From NCBI GenBank assembly GCA_019426215.1, contig CM033396.1:21343101-21407100 (forward strand): a DNA stretch of 64,000 bases, read 5' to 3'. Source of the stretch: Buddleja alternifolia (taxonomy: Eukaryota > Streptophyta > Magnoliopsida > Lamiales > Scrophulariaceae). Position 1 is the stretch's first letter. Each line of letters begins with the position of its first letter. Made by a program: the position numbers and the translations under genes. The notes below the pieces were generated by a model. It was not told where the DNA came from, did not search any database, and worked only from the letters and a program-made list of their open reading frames with translations. Shown one piece after another: positions 12,724 to 24,649 of this stretch.

Positions 12724-14900
12724 GGTTTGTTAATGCCTCTATTGGAGGCGATTTTGGCTCCAAGGCATAAGTTTTATCTTTGGTACTTTGCTATTCCAAC
12801 ACTATGTTGGTGGTTTTTTCATCGGTGGTGATTTTTTCACCATTGGTGATTCCATCGTCTAACAGTCCAACAGTCGGATCCGACTGTCTGCTGGTGATTC
12901 TATCATCCAATGGTCCAATAGTGGGATCCAACAGTCAGCTATTTCTTCTCCTCCTATATATGCCCCCTACTCCTTAATGTGTTAGTCAAATTTAGGAGTA
13001 AGTGACCATATAGTAAGGGAGTTAGAAATTTTTTTGTTATTTTTGACATGTAGGTCTCTCCCCATGTTGAGGATGGAGGGAATGGATAGTTATTCATGTG
13101 GCTACTTAGTAATCAGTTGTGGACTGATCAGCTTTTCAATAGGTTGCCATCAGTCCGCATTTGTTATGTTCTTGCTAATACTCACTTCCTATACTACTTA
13201 TTGGAGAAGAGGTGTGTAAGTAATAGCAACATAGTTGGCATGTGGTGCCTTGATTACTTAGCTTAGTCAACTATTACTTTCATGCATTGGGAGCATGAAG
13301 TGATGTTGATTATATATATTTCGTTACCTCTCTTTTGCTATCTCCATGGTGTTTGATAACAACGCTCAGATCAGCGAGGTTTACTTAATTGAATGGGCGA
13401 CATAGTTCGTGATACCAAAAGTCACCACTTATTATGGGCTTGGCTGCCTCTTAGTTATTCTTATGGGTGACATGGTTCGTATTACCAGCGGTCACTTGTT
13501 AATGGGCATGGATGCCTCTTAATATGTTCACAATCTCCATCTGTACCCTTAATGGGAGTGGGGAGACCTTTTGTAGGTCCTCAGCCTCTCTCGGTATTAA
13601 CGGAGGGATTATGAGGTATAATCTCAATCCATAGCCTTAATGGGAGTGGGGGGGCTTTTTAGGTCCTCAGCCTCTCTCGGTATTATGGAGGGACTATGTG
13701 GCATGATATCAATCCATAGCCTTAGTGGAAGTGGGGAGACCTTTTGTAGGTCCTCAGCCTCTCTCAGTACTATGGAGGGATTATGGGGTCGCCCATCCTC
13801 TGGCGAGTCATATATGGCTCGGGGGAGTTAGCGGTGCTACCCATATTGACCTCTAGTAGGGTCGCGTAAGGCCTCTAGTAGAAACGTAGTGAGCTTCCAG
13901 GGTCTAATTTATATTTTTGTTTCGCCCTTATGTGAGTGAAACGTTTAATTAACAATTACTGACAACAGCTATCATGGCAACTCGTAGAATAGCAAAAATA
14001 AACTAAGTAATAGAACTTTTTAATAGCCTTCGTCGGATGCAATGATTCCGAGGGGCTTTGGTTCTGGGCGTTGTTAAATCACCCATCGTTAATGTCATAC
14101 TTTTGTGTATGACGTGAAATGCCTGATTTGGCCTCATAAGGCTTGACGTCTGGTCAAGCTTGGAGGATATTTCCAGTGGGGGTCATCTTAATAGTGGTAC
14201 CCATAGTGGTATCCACTGCCGGTGCGACTGTCTCTTTGGAGTCTTGTCCACCAACAGCGGTTGCTTTATTTTTGAAATAGGCGTTGTCTTCTTGGGGTGG
14301 CATGTCATGGCATGTGTTTTTTTCTTAGACCTCTGACTGCTAGGATTCTGACCAAGTATCAGATTGAGTTGATCTTGACCCCCCAAGCGTATTTTCTCTA
14401 GTGAGATCAAGTTTATCACTGCTTGTTCCCCCTGGTCACTGTGATCCACGTCATGTTTTCTTTTACGCTTTTTCAATGTGTTAGCATAACACTTGCTATA
14501 TTTTCATCACTAACAGCTTCCTCCGTTATTATAGGGTTGGAAATTTTACCCAGAGATAGTGAAAGCATTGTTAAAGAGGATGGCTGATGAACTCCCACTG
14601 TCGGACAAAACCTTCTTCACTCGGTAGTCGGAGATGGTCACCGATATCACTAAGGCATCATTGACCTATGGGATGTTTTCCAAGTTTTGTATTCTAATCT
14701 TTATGATTTGAGTCTTTGGCTCCATCTGATTCACCTGTCCTTCCCGTGGGGAGATGATGGCATGTTGACCAGTAGCAGCCCTCAGAGAAATTTTCCTTGA
14801 GTTCACGGAGTCACCCCCTGCTGGACCTCCCAAGATCACCCTTATCATTCCATTCACTGTGGGGTTATCCATCTATGATTCCGCTCTTGGGGGGTTGCCT
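12724..14900 (-). mobile_element. Middle of the Tat-like element, repeat-rich and non-coding
   Basis: The interior resumes after the nested solo LTR. It contains two 'GGTGACATGGTTCG...GCCTCTTA' repeats of about 70 bp (13393-13522), the 86-bp tandem array at 13547-13795 and short 'GGTCCAATAGTGGGATCC'-type repeats near 12850-12930. A minus-strand open stretch at 14183-14476 is lysine/arginine-rich and could be the basic C-terminal part of Gag; I cannot identify a zinc knuckle in it. Confidence 0.45.
13547..13795. repeat. Three tandem copies of an approximately 86-bp unit
   Basis: Copies start at 13547, 13635 and 13720 with CCTTA-N-TGG-N-AGTGGGG and share GGTCCTCAGCCTCTCTC. Spacings are 88 and 85 bp. 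Differences between copies show an old array. Confidence 0.75.
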
Positions 14901-14944
14901 TTTATTCCATCTCTACCTCTCTGTCTCTTCGATTCTTATATATT

Positions 14945-15330
14945 CTTCAGCTCTGGCCACCAACTTCTCCATGGTTGATGGGGGCTTCAGACACCGAGTT
15001 GGAGAAATGTTGTACGTATTCCCTCAAAGATTCACCATCTTCTTGAACCATAGTAAATAAGAAAGATGATATCTTGGGGCACTTCTTCTTCATGAAAAAG
15101 TGATTGAGGAAATGATTGATCGACTGCACGAGGCCAACGATGGTAACGGCCGGTAGTCGGTTGAATGATCACTGGCGTCATACATGCCATCCTTGGTGTT
15201 GAACTTGTTAACATGTTTTTGGGGATCTCCTTCCCCCTCATACTCACTTAAGTGTGGAATCTTAAGCCTTGGGGAAAGGACTCAGCCAATATTGCTGAAC
15301 AGAACAGGTTTTTTTTCAATGGAGCCACTG
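14945..15330 (-). pseudogene. Gag remnant of the Tat-like element
   Basis: On the minus strand a frame reads RLPAVTIVGLVQSINHF and continues through MKKKCPKISSFLFTMVQ and ESLREYVQHFSNSV. This matches the Retrotrans_gag pattern of Tat/Retand-type elements, in which a phrase like LPxGSI is followed by 'F...Q.....ESLR.YV.RF'. It lies about 0.8-1.2 kb inside the right (5') LTR, the correct position for gag. Stops and shifts upstream and downstream show it is not translatable as a whole protein. A capsid role would be expected for the intact family protein. Confidence 0.55.
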
Positions 15331-16120
15331 CTAAGGGCACCAATTGCATGTCTTCATACCTCCCGTAGTCTTCCAGGCTTCTATCATAGTGAGATTCACG
15401 CCTTCGCCAAGCCCTCAGGGGTCACGAAGATGTGACCTCGGCGTGGAGACCGAGGAGCTATTGGCCTTCTATCTCTGCTTCTTGGTGGCCTCTCAGGGGG
15501 TGAGGCTACATTGTTCTCTTCTTCTCTGGCAGCGCTGTTCACCGAGGAATCGAATTATTTCGAACCAATCCCTCCAGGGGCCAGAGATTCTCGACCTCGG
15601 TAGGGGGATTGGCCTAGCAACACTCGGTGATGGCGACACTTCTGACGAGGCTCAGTACCTTTACAAATAGATGGTGGAGGCGGATCTTGCATCCGCTGCT
15701 CCCGGGGAAAGGGAGCCTTCGGATGGCTCCTCTAATGCGGGTCTTACCCCCTGCTAGATGCTGGACCTTGGGGTGCCGGGGAAGGATGTGCCCTGGCCTA
15801 TTGCTAAACAGCCCTTGCTGCGGCTCTCACCTAGGTATCCTCTAGAAGAGCAAGTAGAACCTCTTCGGTGATCTCGAACACCCTGGAAGCAGGGGTGGGA
15901 TCACATCTGGTACAACATGTGGTGCATTTTGCTCTCTGATCGGACCTCCAGACCTCCGCCTAGAGGATTTTCTTCCCCCTCTGGATGACCATGCCGATCC
16001 TTAGGCACTGGGTCAGGAGTTCCATCAGCAGCAGTCGGGTGATGTTAGCTGGTCATTCTCTCTCCAGTAGTACGAGCTTGTTACCTAGTTTGCATACTCA
16101 GTGGTTAAGACACTGTTCCC
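15331..16120 (-). mobile_element. 5' interior (leader and decayed gag N-terminus) of the Tat-like element
   Basis: GC-richer sequence between the primer site and the gag remnant. On the minus strand it has alanine/arginine/proline-rich open stretches typical of the N-terminal part of Tat Gag, interrupted by stops. Plus-strand frames at 15344-15845 are shadows of this low-stop composition. Confidence 0.4.
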
Positions 16121-16136
16121 ATAGACGGCACCAATC
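16118..16136 (-). other. Tat-type primer binding site
   Basis: Read on the minus strand the sequence next to the LTR is GATTGGTGCCGTCTATGGGA. Plant Tat-lineage elements commonly have TTGGCGCCGTCTGTGGGA here, so this looks like a copy with C-to-T type changes. It fixes the element's orientation and 5' end. Confidence 0.6.
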
Positions 16137-16633
16137 TGATGATGGTAAAAATGGTCAGACAGTTGATGTCACGTTATTGACCACATGGAGTGAGGGAATT
16201 GGTCCAACTCACAACAAACTAGGTTAAGGGTTGAATAATTTATAGACTGCACTCGGTTACTTTGAGTTGCCTACGTACCCAACTTATATGGGATCAAGTC
16301 AATTCGTAGTTCTTTTGTGGGGTTACTCTCAATAGCCACTGGATTTTTACTGGGGGAGTAAATAATGAGCCTCTCCAACTCCTTTAAGGTATTTATAGGG
16401 AGGTGGTAGTGGCTACAGGCCATGGGCCCAATTTAATTAATAAGTTTAATCTCATCGATCTTATGGTCTTTTAGACTAATAATAAGATCCAATTATCTTT
16501 GGTGGGTCTTCCGCTCCTTTTGGGCTCGTATGGCGGATCCTCCACGGATGCTCACCCGCAGGTGGCGACCCGACCCGACTTGGGGACACATGTAATTACC
16601 ATAGTGCCCTTAGGCATATTTTGGTGCACATCA
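16137..16633 (-). repeat. 5' LTR of the Tat-like element
   Basis: 497 bp, partner of 7530-8035, with canonical TG...CA ends, and followed by the imperfect right target duplication CTACT. Confidence 0.75.
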
Positions 16634-17459
16634 CTACTTTAATTAATTAGGTAACTAATTGATATGGAAAGATCTTATAAATATATTAGGATAGATATTG
16701 TGGATATGGTAAGATCTAATTAATTAGTTAGTTGACTAATTATATGGAAAAAATCTTATTGGATTGATATGACAATATCTTATTAGTTGAACAGATATCT
16801 AGTTAATTAAGGAAGATAGTTTGAGAAAGAATGAAAACTAAATAAAATAAAATAACACATACATAGATATATATCACACGCCTATTTTAGGCAATGTGAA
16901 CTCACAAACTAGGTGCGTGTGTGTAGGGGCGTGTATGCCCTGTATAGATATATGTGTGTGCGTTGTTGTTTGAATTAATCAAGTTTTCTCTCAAGAGTTT
17001 TTCATAAGCTAAAAACCAAAAGTTTTAAAGTTTCAATTCTTTCTCTCCATCTCTTCCACCACTTTTACATCCAATTCCTCCAACTCATGTGTTATGTATG
17101 AAGAACACTAAATATATTCCTACCCTATTTCTCACAAGCCAAAATTCAATATTCTCTTGGCTAGCACTGGTGGAGCTAATCGAGGGTACGAGCTAAGGTG
17201 TGGATAAACTCAGAGGGGCAACACTTGAGGCGCTAGGGCAAATCTATCTAGAGAGTTGTAGCATGGACTTGTTGAAAAAGACGTTGTTGCTTTAAGGTCT
17301 TCAAAAGGTAAACACGAGAAAACCTCCTCTAGGATAGTTTTTGAATCCGATGGTACTATGTCTACCTAGCCCTAATTTCGGGGATGCCGCTTTAATTTTT
17401 AAATTTATACCTTCCACTACGTTGGCATCCCTGGGGGTTGTACCTAGATCCCAACAATA

Positions 17460-17461
<2 letters not shown>

Positions 17462-17502
<41 letters not shown>
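17462..17502. repeat. (TA)n microsatellite
   Basis: About 20 perfect AT units directly right of the solo-LTR end. It is continuous with the TA tract at 6185-6217 once the nested insertion is removed. Confidence 0.9.
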
Positions 17503-17505
<3 letters not shown>

Positions 17506-17600
17506 TCCTATATAAGGTATATATAGAACTAAGGAAATAATTAAATCTTGGAGATTTAATCTTACCTTATCTCTAATTATACTAGGGCTGAGATTCTACT

Positions 17601-17605
<5 letters not shown>

Positions 17606-17659
<54 letters not shown>

Positions 17660-17661
17660 TG
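17606..17661. repeat. (TA)n followed by (GTAT)n microsatellite
   Basis: About 13 AT units run into seven or eight GTAT units. This is a slippage-type extension inside the host LTR. Confidence 0.9.
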
Positions 17662-18172
17662 TGTGATCAAAGAAGAGAAAAATCACTCTTGCTTCTACAC
17701 ATAGAATTCGACCAACACAATAAAAAGAAGAGGAAAATTCTATCCTCTCACTCTCTGATATTAGCCGTCCCCTACTCATTATTCAAGGTGTAATTTTGCT
17801 CATGCGTTGAGTTTAATTACTTAGAAATATATGCCACTCCTTCACACATAAAGCCTAGACAATTAGTTCAAGATTTATTCTATTGGCTAGTACTGGGAAT
17901 AGGACAATTGGAGATTCGAGGAGGTGTGAATACTCTTAGAGGCGCAACAATTGAGGCGTTTCATCCGGGAGATACATCGGGCGATTTTTGTGGAAGCTCG
18001 TAGTGGGTTGATGAAGATCCAACCAAAACTTAAATTCGTTGATGGTAATTTTCATTTCGTGCATTAAATAATAAATAGATTAATCGAACCAACCATAATC
18101 CTTGACGGGGTGTTTTATTATTACGCCTTAAATTTTTTTGAATTCTGCTGTCGGGGATTACCCAACCCAACA

Positions 18173-18625
18173 GTGGCATCAGAGCCAGGTTAGCTCGATT
18201 AATTTATTTTTATGTGATTTACATGCTTCGGATTATATTTTTTTCTGTTGAGAAAATTGAAAACCATGCTAAATTAATATATTCTTTGTTAATTATGAAT
18301 TATGTTATTTGGAATTGAACTTTTTATAATTATAATCTGGTTGAGTTATTTATTAAAATGAAGTTTGGTATCAAGAATTAACAAAAACGGAAAGTATATG
18401 TTGCGCTAAATTCTTGATGGTCTGACATTGACAACCGAAGGTGATAGAAAGTGATCGGTGGGAAAGGCCAAAGTCCACCCACCAGAGCACTACCTGTCGC
18501 CATCGGTTTGCTATGGGGACCTCCTCGAAGGCGGCGGAAGAAGCATGACGAAACAACAAAACTATTTGGCGTTGTTTGTGCGCCGCTACTGAAAGCGTTG
18601 GACATTGTCGAGTGAAACTACTGAC
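18173..18625 (+). mobile_element. Primer site and start of a non-coding Copia-type interior
   Basis: Begins GTGGCATCAGAGCCAGG, one change from the initiator tRNA-Met primer site, directly after the LTR end. An AT-rich leader follows, then a GC-rich block from about 18391. There the solo LTR 18626-20247 interrupts it. Short minus-strand frames at 18371-18646 lie in the GC-rich block and have no recognisable domain. Confidence 0.6.
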
Positions 18626-20247
18626 TGTTGGGAATCCTGTTAGCATGTGTAGTAGAAAAATAAAACAGATCTAGATTCTCAAGTCAAGATCAATTTATGA
18701 ATTTCATCAATTTTAACATAAAAGGATGAACACGAGAACTTACCTTTTGCGAGTTCAATCAATCCTCGTGAATCTTGAACGAACGGTCCAAGTGTCCTGT
18801 CTCTAGATTGTCATGCAGGAACAAATTTTTGGAAATCTCCTTCATTTCCCATAAGCGGCTAGGAGAGAGAAAAGGAGCTTGTTCCGTCTTGTATTTTCTG
18901 GTAGAGGATTTTCACGTGTTTTATGTCATGTTACTTTAGAGCTTGTGTTGGAGGATTGAATAAATCCTCCAACTTAGCCTACAAGTTACACGCCCATATG
19001 GGCTTTTGGACCTCAGTTGGGGTAAGTTGACCTTGTCAACTTAGTTGAATTAATTTAACCATTTAATATTTAATCTAATTATATATACACATAGATTAAA
19101 TTTACATTCTAATTCCTTAACTAATATTCTTAGTTGACCAAGTCAACATAATTAATTTAATTATTCATGTTTAATCCAATTGAATAACAAATTAAATTAA
19201 TTAGTCCAATTGAATTAATTCTTCCTTTCAAAGGACAAATTACCAAAACGCACTCGAAATACAAAACTTGATTTTCTCATCCATTCCTATGTAGAGCGAC
19301 TCTCTAGGTTCGTCTCGATTGGTAATGGGAGGATACCAAAGGATGTGGGTGACACCCAGCAAGAACCATGGCCCCACATCGTAGTCCAACTGAGTACGAA
19401 ATGACTATGTCATTACGAACCTCTAGATTATGAATACTATATGATTATAAGTCTTTCACTGACGTATCCCGATCGAATGAGAGTCATGGAATATGTCAAA
19501 CTCAAAGGACTTGATGCTATACTAAGAGTCATAGTAACATGAGATTACCAAACTATCCTCTGGGTCAAACATGAGTTAGTTCATCAGCTTTGGATAGAGA
19601 CTTTCAATTTCTTTTACCTATGATCGCATGGGATACTTCCCGTTTACTTTCAAGACAGTAATTCCCTTTTGGCCTATTATAATGCACTTCGAGGATGGCA
19701 CCACCAATGGGTGAATTGGGCCTAACTACTCACATGACATAACCCACGTCACAAGCACACTGTGATCGTGACTCCTCAGGTCTAAGGCTCACGCATACTG
19801 TCATAATCAGTAATCCAATCATTGACAGTCACTGAGTAAAATCCCATGTGATCGGATTACTACGAGCCGTGTTTAAGTACACTAGTCCTATCAATGTATC
19901 TATGACACAAACTCCCACTATCCCACAGTATTTTACTAGCATTCCTCGTTAGAGCATGTGTCATACAAATCTACACGAATCTCAATGCCCAGTTGAGATT
20001 TTTTGACATGCGAATCGTTTAAGTGATTAAGTACCAAACCCTTCCAGTGCCTATCTTATTAATTACTATAAGGAGTGGAATGTTTACCTTGATACGCATG
20101 GACTAGTTGTTCATTAAAGAATCATAGATGTCATTCAGAATTATATGAAAAGTATGCCAATGCCTTTCTATTAATAATGGGTTGTACAATACAAATGAGT
20201 TCCTTACATTCTAACTGCTTGTTGGCATCGAGAGCACTTTCCCAACA
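18626..20247 (-). mobile_element. Solo LTR of a second Copia-type family
   Basis: Plus strand starts TGTTGGGAATCCTG and ends TTTCCCAACA (1,622 bp). The same family occurs at 53668-55668, where a Met primer site at its left end proves the minus orientation. Shared phrases include the minus-strand leader block at 18784-18815 and GACGAACCTAGAGAGTCG at about 19300. No primer site or polypurine tract adjoins it. Flanks (CTGAC and ACGAT) do not form a target duplication, so rearrangement after insertion or ectopic recombination is possible. Confidence 0.65.
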
Positions 20248-21745
20248 ACGATAGCGTTCGATATTGTCTCGGCAGCCACCGAAAACAGTCATTGCCCAGG
20301 TGGTGATGCTCGCTGGTAGGGTAATCCGGTACCCCACTCGGATTCTTGATTATTTTTTTTTGAAATTATAATAATTATTGAAATTAAAAATTCTAGAAAA
20401 TATGATTTTCTTAAAATTAGATTTTTGAGAAAATAAAATTCCTTAAATTGGATTTAAAGGATTTAATTAATTTAAGGTTTAAAATTTTTATTTTTGGAAA
20501 ATATTAAGTTTTGATCTTAAAGGATAGATTTTTTGAAAACTAGATTTTTAAAGATTGTGTTATTTTAGGTTGAAATTAATAATTTCAAAAATTATTTATT
20601 TCAAGCCTTGGAAATAATATTTGAATAAAAATCCAAATAAATCTCAATGTACATGATTTTAAATTGAACGATGAATGGGTAAATTTAAATATTGCATTTA
20701 TGTGAGCTTGGCATGATTTATGTGATATAGGATGAACCACGAGCCTAGGTTATGGATCTGGTTTTGTTTGTATGTAATTTTTAAAGTTAGAAAAATAGCC
20801 AGTTCGGCTCTTTTTATTTTCTGTAATTAGATTAGATGTAATTAGATTATAATTTTAATCGAAGATGAAGAATGAAGATGGAGGCCAAATTGAAGATGTG
20901 TATGCTTTGACGAATCTCTTGTAATAGATTAGCTGTTTTTAAATTGCTAGAAGTCTAGACCCACTTTGACTCAGTAGGTTGCATAGGATAAAGGCTCAAG
21001 GTGGTTCATCCTTATTTACTCACTTTGTGGATGTTTATTTTATCTATCATGTTTTATTATGTTATGTGTTTGGAATGCATGCATAGGATAGATAACCTTA
21101 ACAACATATTAATATGATGAAACCTATAAAACTGTTAACTCCCTCCTGAGAAAGTATTGGGCTTATATGGAATATAAGGTGGGATCTTTAATTCCATGTC
21201 TTCCATCATAAGTAATGACATGAGAAATGCCTCTGAAGGTTACCAATCAAGACGAACCTAGAGAGTCGCGCTACAAGGAATAAGCAGAAAATCACTTTTG
21301 TGTAATTTGAGGGGCATTTTGGTAATTTATCATTACAAGGAACTTAGACTTAGGTTAATCAGTTATTAGTTGCCATAAAAATTATTTAGTAGAGAGAAAA
21401 ACATTCTCTCCCTCTTCTTCTCTTCTAGCCACCACTTGGAGATGGATGAGAAAGATTTCTGGTGACTTCCGCGCGTGATAATCTAGAGGCAGGAGTCTTG
21501 TGGATTACTGATGTAGGCGGTAGATCATGAAATAAAACACGCTACAACGAGGTTAATTTTCATTTTTCGTATATCTTGGTTTTAATTAAAATCAACTTAC
21601 GATCAAATTGATCCATGGATTCGGGAATCAAAAATTATTCTGCTATATTTTTCATGTATCGATTCCCAAGACAGTTAGCCGAATTTTAGCGATTTAATGC
21701 ATGTTTGTTAATCAGTCTTCCAAATAGAGATATTACGGGAGTTAT
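20248..21745 (+). mobile_element. Continuation of Copia-type non-coding DNA with LTR-like 3' part
   Basis: The GC-rich block resumes (to about 20340) and is followed by AT-rich quasi-repeats. From about 20750 the sequence resembles the second Copia-type LTR family in the plus orientation: AAGACGAACCTAGAGAGTCG near 21252 and GATAATCTAGAGGCAGGA near 21477. It then runs to the chromovirus insertion point. Internal boundaries are unclear and no coding capacity is seen. Confidence 0.45.
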
Positions 21746-22307
21746 TGTAACGCCCTCAAATTTAATCCTAAAGAATCCAACACGAAAGCGTCAACATGCC
21801 CTCAATTTAATCCTAAAGAATCCAACACGAAAGCGTTATCCTATCCTTACAGAAGTACAAACCAAATTCTGGACACAATTAAACAATTCATCTTATCGGG
21901 TCACAACCCCAATACATCAACTAAATAGCTATGCGAACTTAATATACATGAGTCAATCTACATCATCACCTCTAGGATAGTCCGAGTTTATACTCCGATC
22001 CTTCAAGCTAGTTTCACTTCTTAACTTGCCTATAACTGGAAGGAGGAAAGTGAAGTACATAAGCAAAGGCTTAGTGAGCGCCAGTGTACGTGTGTGAAAG
22101 GTGCTTAAAATAGTTTTAGACCCCAAAGTGATAAATTAATAATGTGAAAACAATAATAGTTTCTATTTTTCAAACGCTCATTAAAAGGCGAGTAAGAATG
22201 ACATTTGCGTTCAAGCAGCAGCTGGTATGACACCAGGATCTTAGTATACATACGATAAAGTTTTAAAACATGCATTTTTAAAAGTGTGCAGTCAATGTAA
22301 GTACCAC

Positions 22308-22407
22308 GTACAAGACTCAATGCAAGTATCATGTACAAGACTCAATGCAAGTATCATGTACAAGACTCAATGCAAGTATCATGTACCAGACTCAATGCAA
22401 GTATCAT
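22308..22407. repeat. 25-bp tandem array, four units
   Basis: Four adjacent copies of GTACAAGACTCAATGCAAGT plus ATCAT, the fourth with one A-to-C change, then a partial unit. The same array occurs with four units at 28925-29024 and, inverted, with five units at 30394-30518. Confidence 0.9.
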
Positions 22408-24364
22408 GTACAAGACATGTTTAAGTAACACGTACACGTCACGCTTAAGCAGTAGGGGGCCATGTTAGCAATACTATCGCGTCCGATGATTTACCCATAG
22501 CACTTTGGATCCCTCTACTTCTTCCTTATCACCCCTGAACACGCGGCTTAAAAGCCATCACCTTATACCTCCCCACGCAGGCTCGCGATGCCCGATTTGG
22601 TCATATCCGGAATATGCCACACGATAAATGACCCATGCACCCTCAGAGCACTCCGTCCTAGGTGCATGGATCTGGACGTGGATAGCGGGAACTATTTAAG
22701 ACCGCAAGCCCATGCTTGACCGGCCGAACCCTGCCCTATCCATCGCCCGACCTTGGGCCCAACACAACCACGCAAGATGAAACATGTCACAAGAACACCA
22801 TCACGACAAATGATCATGATACAAGAACCAAAAGATGGAGTACTTCAACGAAATCCATAAAAACCGATGTTTATTTTGAAATCATGCTTGTAAAATATGC
22901 ATTTGAAACAAGTATGCAATCATGTATGTCACGAATGATTAAATGAAGCGTTTTGGCTCACGAAAGAATATTGAATCGAGCAAATATTTTTTTTTTTTTC
23001 AGAATTTCATCAAAAGAATGTTTTCTTGAAATCATTTTCACAAAACCTGCCTGGAAAATTATTCTCGCAAGATATGTCTTTGAAACGTGCCAAGAAATGG
23101 TTAATGCAAACTGAGTCCATGATTTGATTTGAAAGTGTTGAAATTCATTTTCATGTGAAGTATTGAAAGCATGATGAAAGTATATAGATATATATACAAC
23201 GTGCTCCCTGCAGTTTTGAAAGACATATAACTATAATTTTTAGAGGCACTCACACTACGTCCAAGCTTATACGGCGTTGTCCTTGTTCATCTCACCGACA
23301 ACACCTGCTAAGCGAAATTATATCAGAAACTCATTTTCTAACTCGTCTAAAGTCCACCCGGGGTAGTCTATGAGGTCCTAATAACTATACAAACATGCAC
23401 AACAAGTTACCTTAATGAAAACTAGGCTTAATTTCAATCTTCCCCAAAAGGTCGATAAGAGGCATAAAAACAGATTTGTGCAATTTTAGTGTATGAATTG
23501 TTAAAAAATCATAAACTCAATAATTGTGGGTGAATTTATTTTTTTTCATAAATGTTCTAAATTTTTTTAAAAGACCTTAGATAAATTTTTCAAAGGTAAA
23601 TGATCACTTAAATGTGGCTATTTTATTCAAAACCGAAGTAAAATTGGGTTTAATTTTTACTGGGGCAGCATTACTTTAAAATTCATATAAAATCACCCTT
23701 TAATCCAATAAGCCCCAATTTCATACACAAAAACCCCAATACATATGATTATCCCCTGTAAAATTTTGAAATCAAAATAAAGTTCGTAAGAACCCCAAAT
23801 GATGTCTCAAACAAACATTTTGAAATCCCGTAAGGCTTCTGGCAGTCTATACTTAACAATTTCCATAATTCACATTACAACTCTAAAAATCCCACACAAT
23901 TCCAGAAATATTTTAGACATGCAGTAACATACACAGTAAAAGGTTTGAACTCAAATAACATTTCGTAATTTCGATACAATTCTTTGAAATCAGCAGCAGA
24001 TTTAAAGACCCAACTTACAATTGTCATGCATGTGTGATTTCTTCATTTAAGCCTTTAGGTTAGTTACTACAAATTGTAAATTTAAGCTTAAAACTTATAG
24101 ATCTACTCTTCTAATAACCATGCAATAACATTTTCAAAGCACATTTAGCCTCTACCATTACCTACTAATGTAAGATCAAGGAATTACAAGTTACCTTTAA
24201 TGCTACCCACAAGTGTGAAGATGGTTGAGGTTGAAGCTAATATACTAATTTGTATCTATCTATATATAACTTGAATGGAAGGATGAATAGGGTTGAAGAT
24301 GATGAAAATGGAGAAGAAGAGTGAAGAGATATTTGTATGTAAACTAAAATAATGAAACTAAGGC

Positions 24365-24366
<2 letters not shown>

Positions 24367-24398
<32 letters not shown>
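24367..24398. repeat. (TA)n microsatellite in the chromovirus 3' LTR
   Basis: About 16 TA units; the corresponding region is absent from the rearranged 5' LTR. Confidence 0.9.
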
Positions 24399-24406
<8 letters not shown>

Positions 24407-24621
24407 GTGTGATGGTGGTGGTCGGTCAAGGCCCCATTTTCTACCCCACCTTTTTTTTTATTATTATTATTATAGAGTGAAATGAAAGTGGAATACTAGA
24501 TCCTTTAATTTACCTAAGATGTATAATCTAATATCTCCCTTGAACATATGTCTAAGATCCTAGGTCATGTCCTAATGCTTTAGATAGAAACTAGTCGACT
24601 AAAAAAAACTCGGGTATCACA

Positions 24622-24634
24622 TTCTCCCCTCCTT
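24622..24634 (-). other. Polypurine tract of the chromovirus
   Basis: Plus strand TTCTCCCCTCCTT, i.e. AAGGAGGGGAGAA on the minus strand, abutting the 3' LTR. It fits a plus-strand primer. Confidence 0.8.
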
Positions 24635-24649
24635 AAAAGAATTTGGTCC

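Larger units (their letters stand above)
7530..16633 (-). mobile_element. Tat-like non-autonomous Ty3/gypsy element with gag remnant only
   Basis: Two related LTRs of about 500 bp (7530-8035 and 16137-16633), both starting TGATGATGGTAAAA and ending GGTGCACATCA on the plus strand, flank an interior read on the minus strand. Imperfect 5-bp duplications CTATT (7525-7529) and CTACT (16634-16638) bound it. The minus strand shows a purine-rich tract next to the left LTR and a Tat-type primer region next to the right LTR. The interior has a gag remnant near the 5' end, long GC-richer tandem-repeat areas and no recognisable protease, reverse transcriptase or integrase. This fits the gag-only terminal-repeat class (TR-GAG/LARD). 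The LTRs differ at many sites, so it is fairly old. A solo LTR (10068-12718) is nested in it. Confidence 0.7.
6218..17456 (+). mobile_element. Solo Copia-type LTR, itself split by a Tat-like element
   Basis: Starts TGAAAGTGTTATATGCCC and ends GATCCCAACA. After removing the nested element the length is about 2.13 kb. No primer site follows its right end and no polypurine tract precedes its left end, so it is a solo LTR. Flanks are ATATA (6213-6217) and ATATC (17457-17461), an imperfect 5-bp target duplication inside a TA microsatellite. It shares the GTGTGGATAAACTCAGAGG block (17198) with the LTRs at 3083 and 17924. Confidence 0.65.
4592..18172 (+). mobile_element. Copia-type LTR, split by a nested solo LTR
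   Basis: Starts TGATAGAGTTAGTGCCC and ends ACCCAACCCAACA, immediately followed by a Met-type primer site. It is interrupted inside its (TA)n tract by the LTR 6218-17456; without the insert it is about 2.34 kb. The start matches two other LTRs here: TGAAAGTGTTATATGCCC (6218) and TGATAGTGTTAAATGCC (47984). The second of those follows a Copia pol remnant, which ties this LTR family to Copia. Because a primer site follows its right end, this copy behaves as a 5' LTR for the interior at 18173. Confidence 0.65.
21746..24621 (-). repeat. 3' LTR of the chromovirus (2,876 bp)
   Basis: Intact reference copy of the LTR. It contains a 25-bp tandem array (22308-22407), AT-rich stretches and a (TA)n at 24367-24398. 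The last 160 bp are repeated at the very end of the right LTR. Open frames at 22105-22338 and 22716-22946 are LTR sequence. Confidence 0.85.

Noticed and set aside
18621..20252. Target duplication for the solo LTR 18626-20247
   Set aside because: Flanks CTGAC and ACGAT do not match; I could not define a duplication.
22308..22407. Possible CRISPR-like array of 25-bp repeats
   Set aside because: Units are directly adjacent without spacers and the sequence is a plant LTR; it is a simple tandem repeat.
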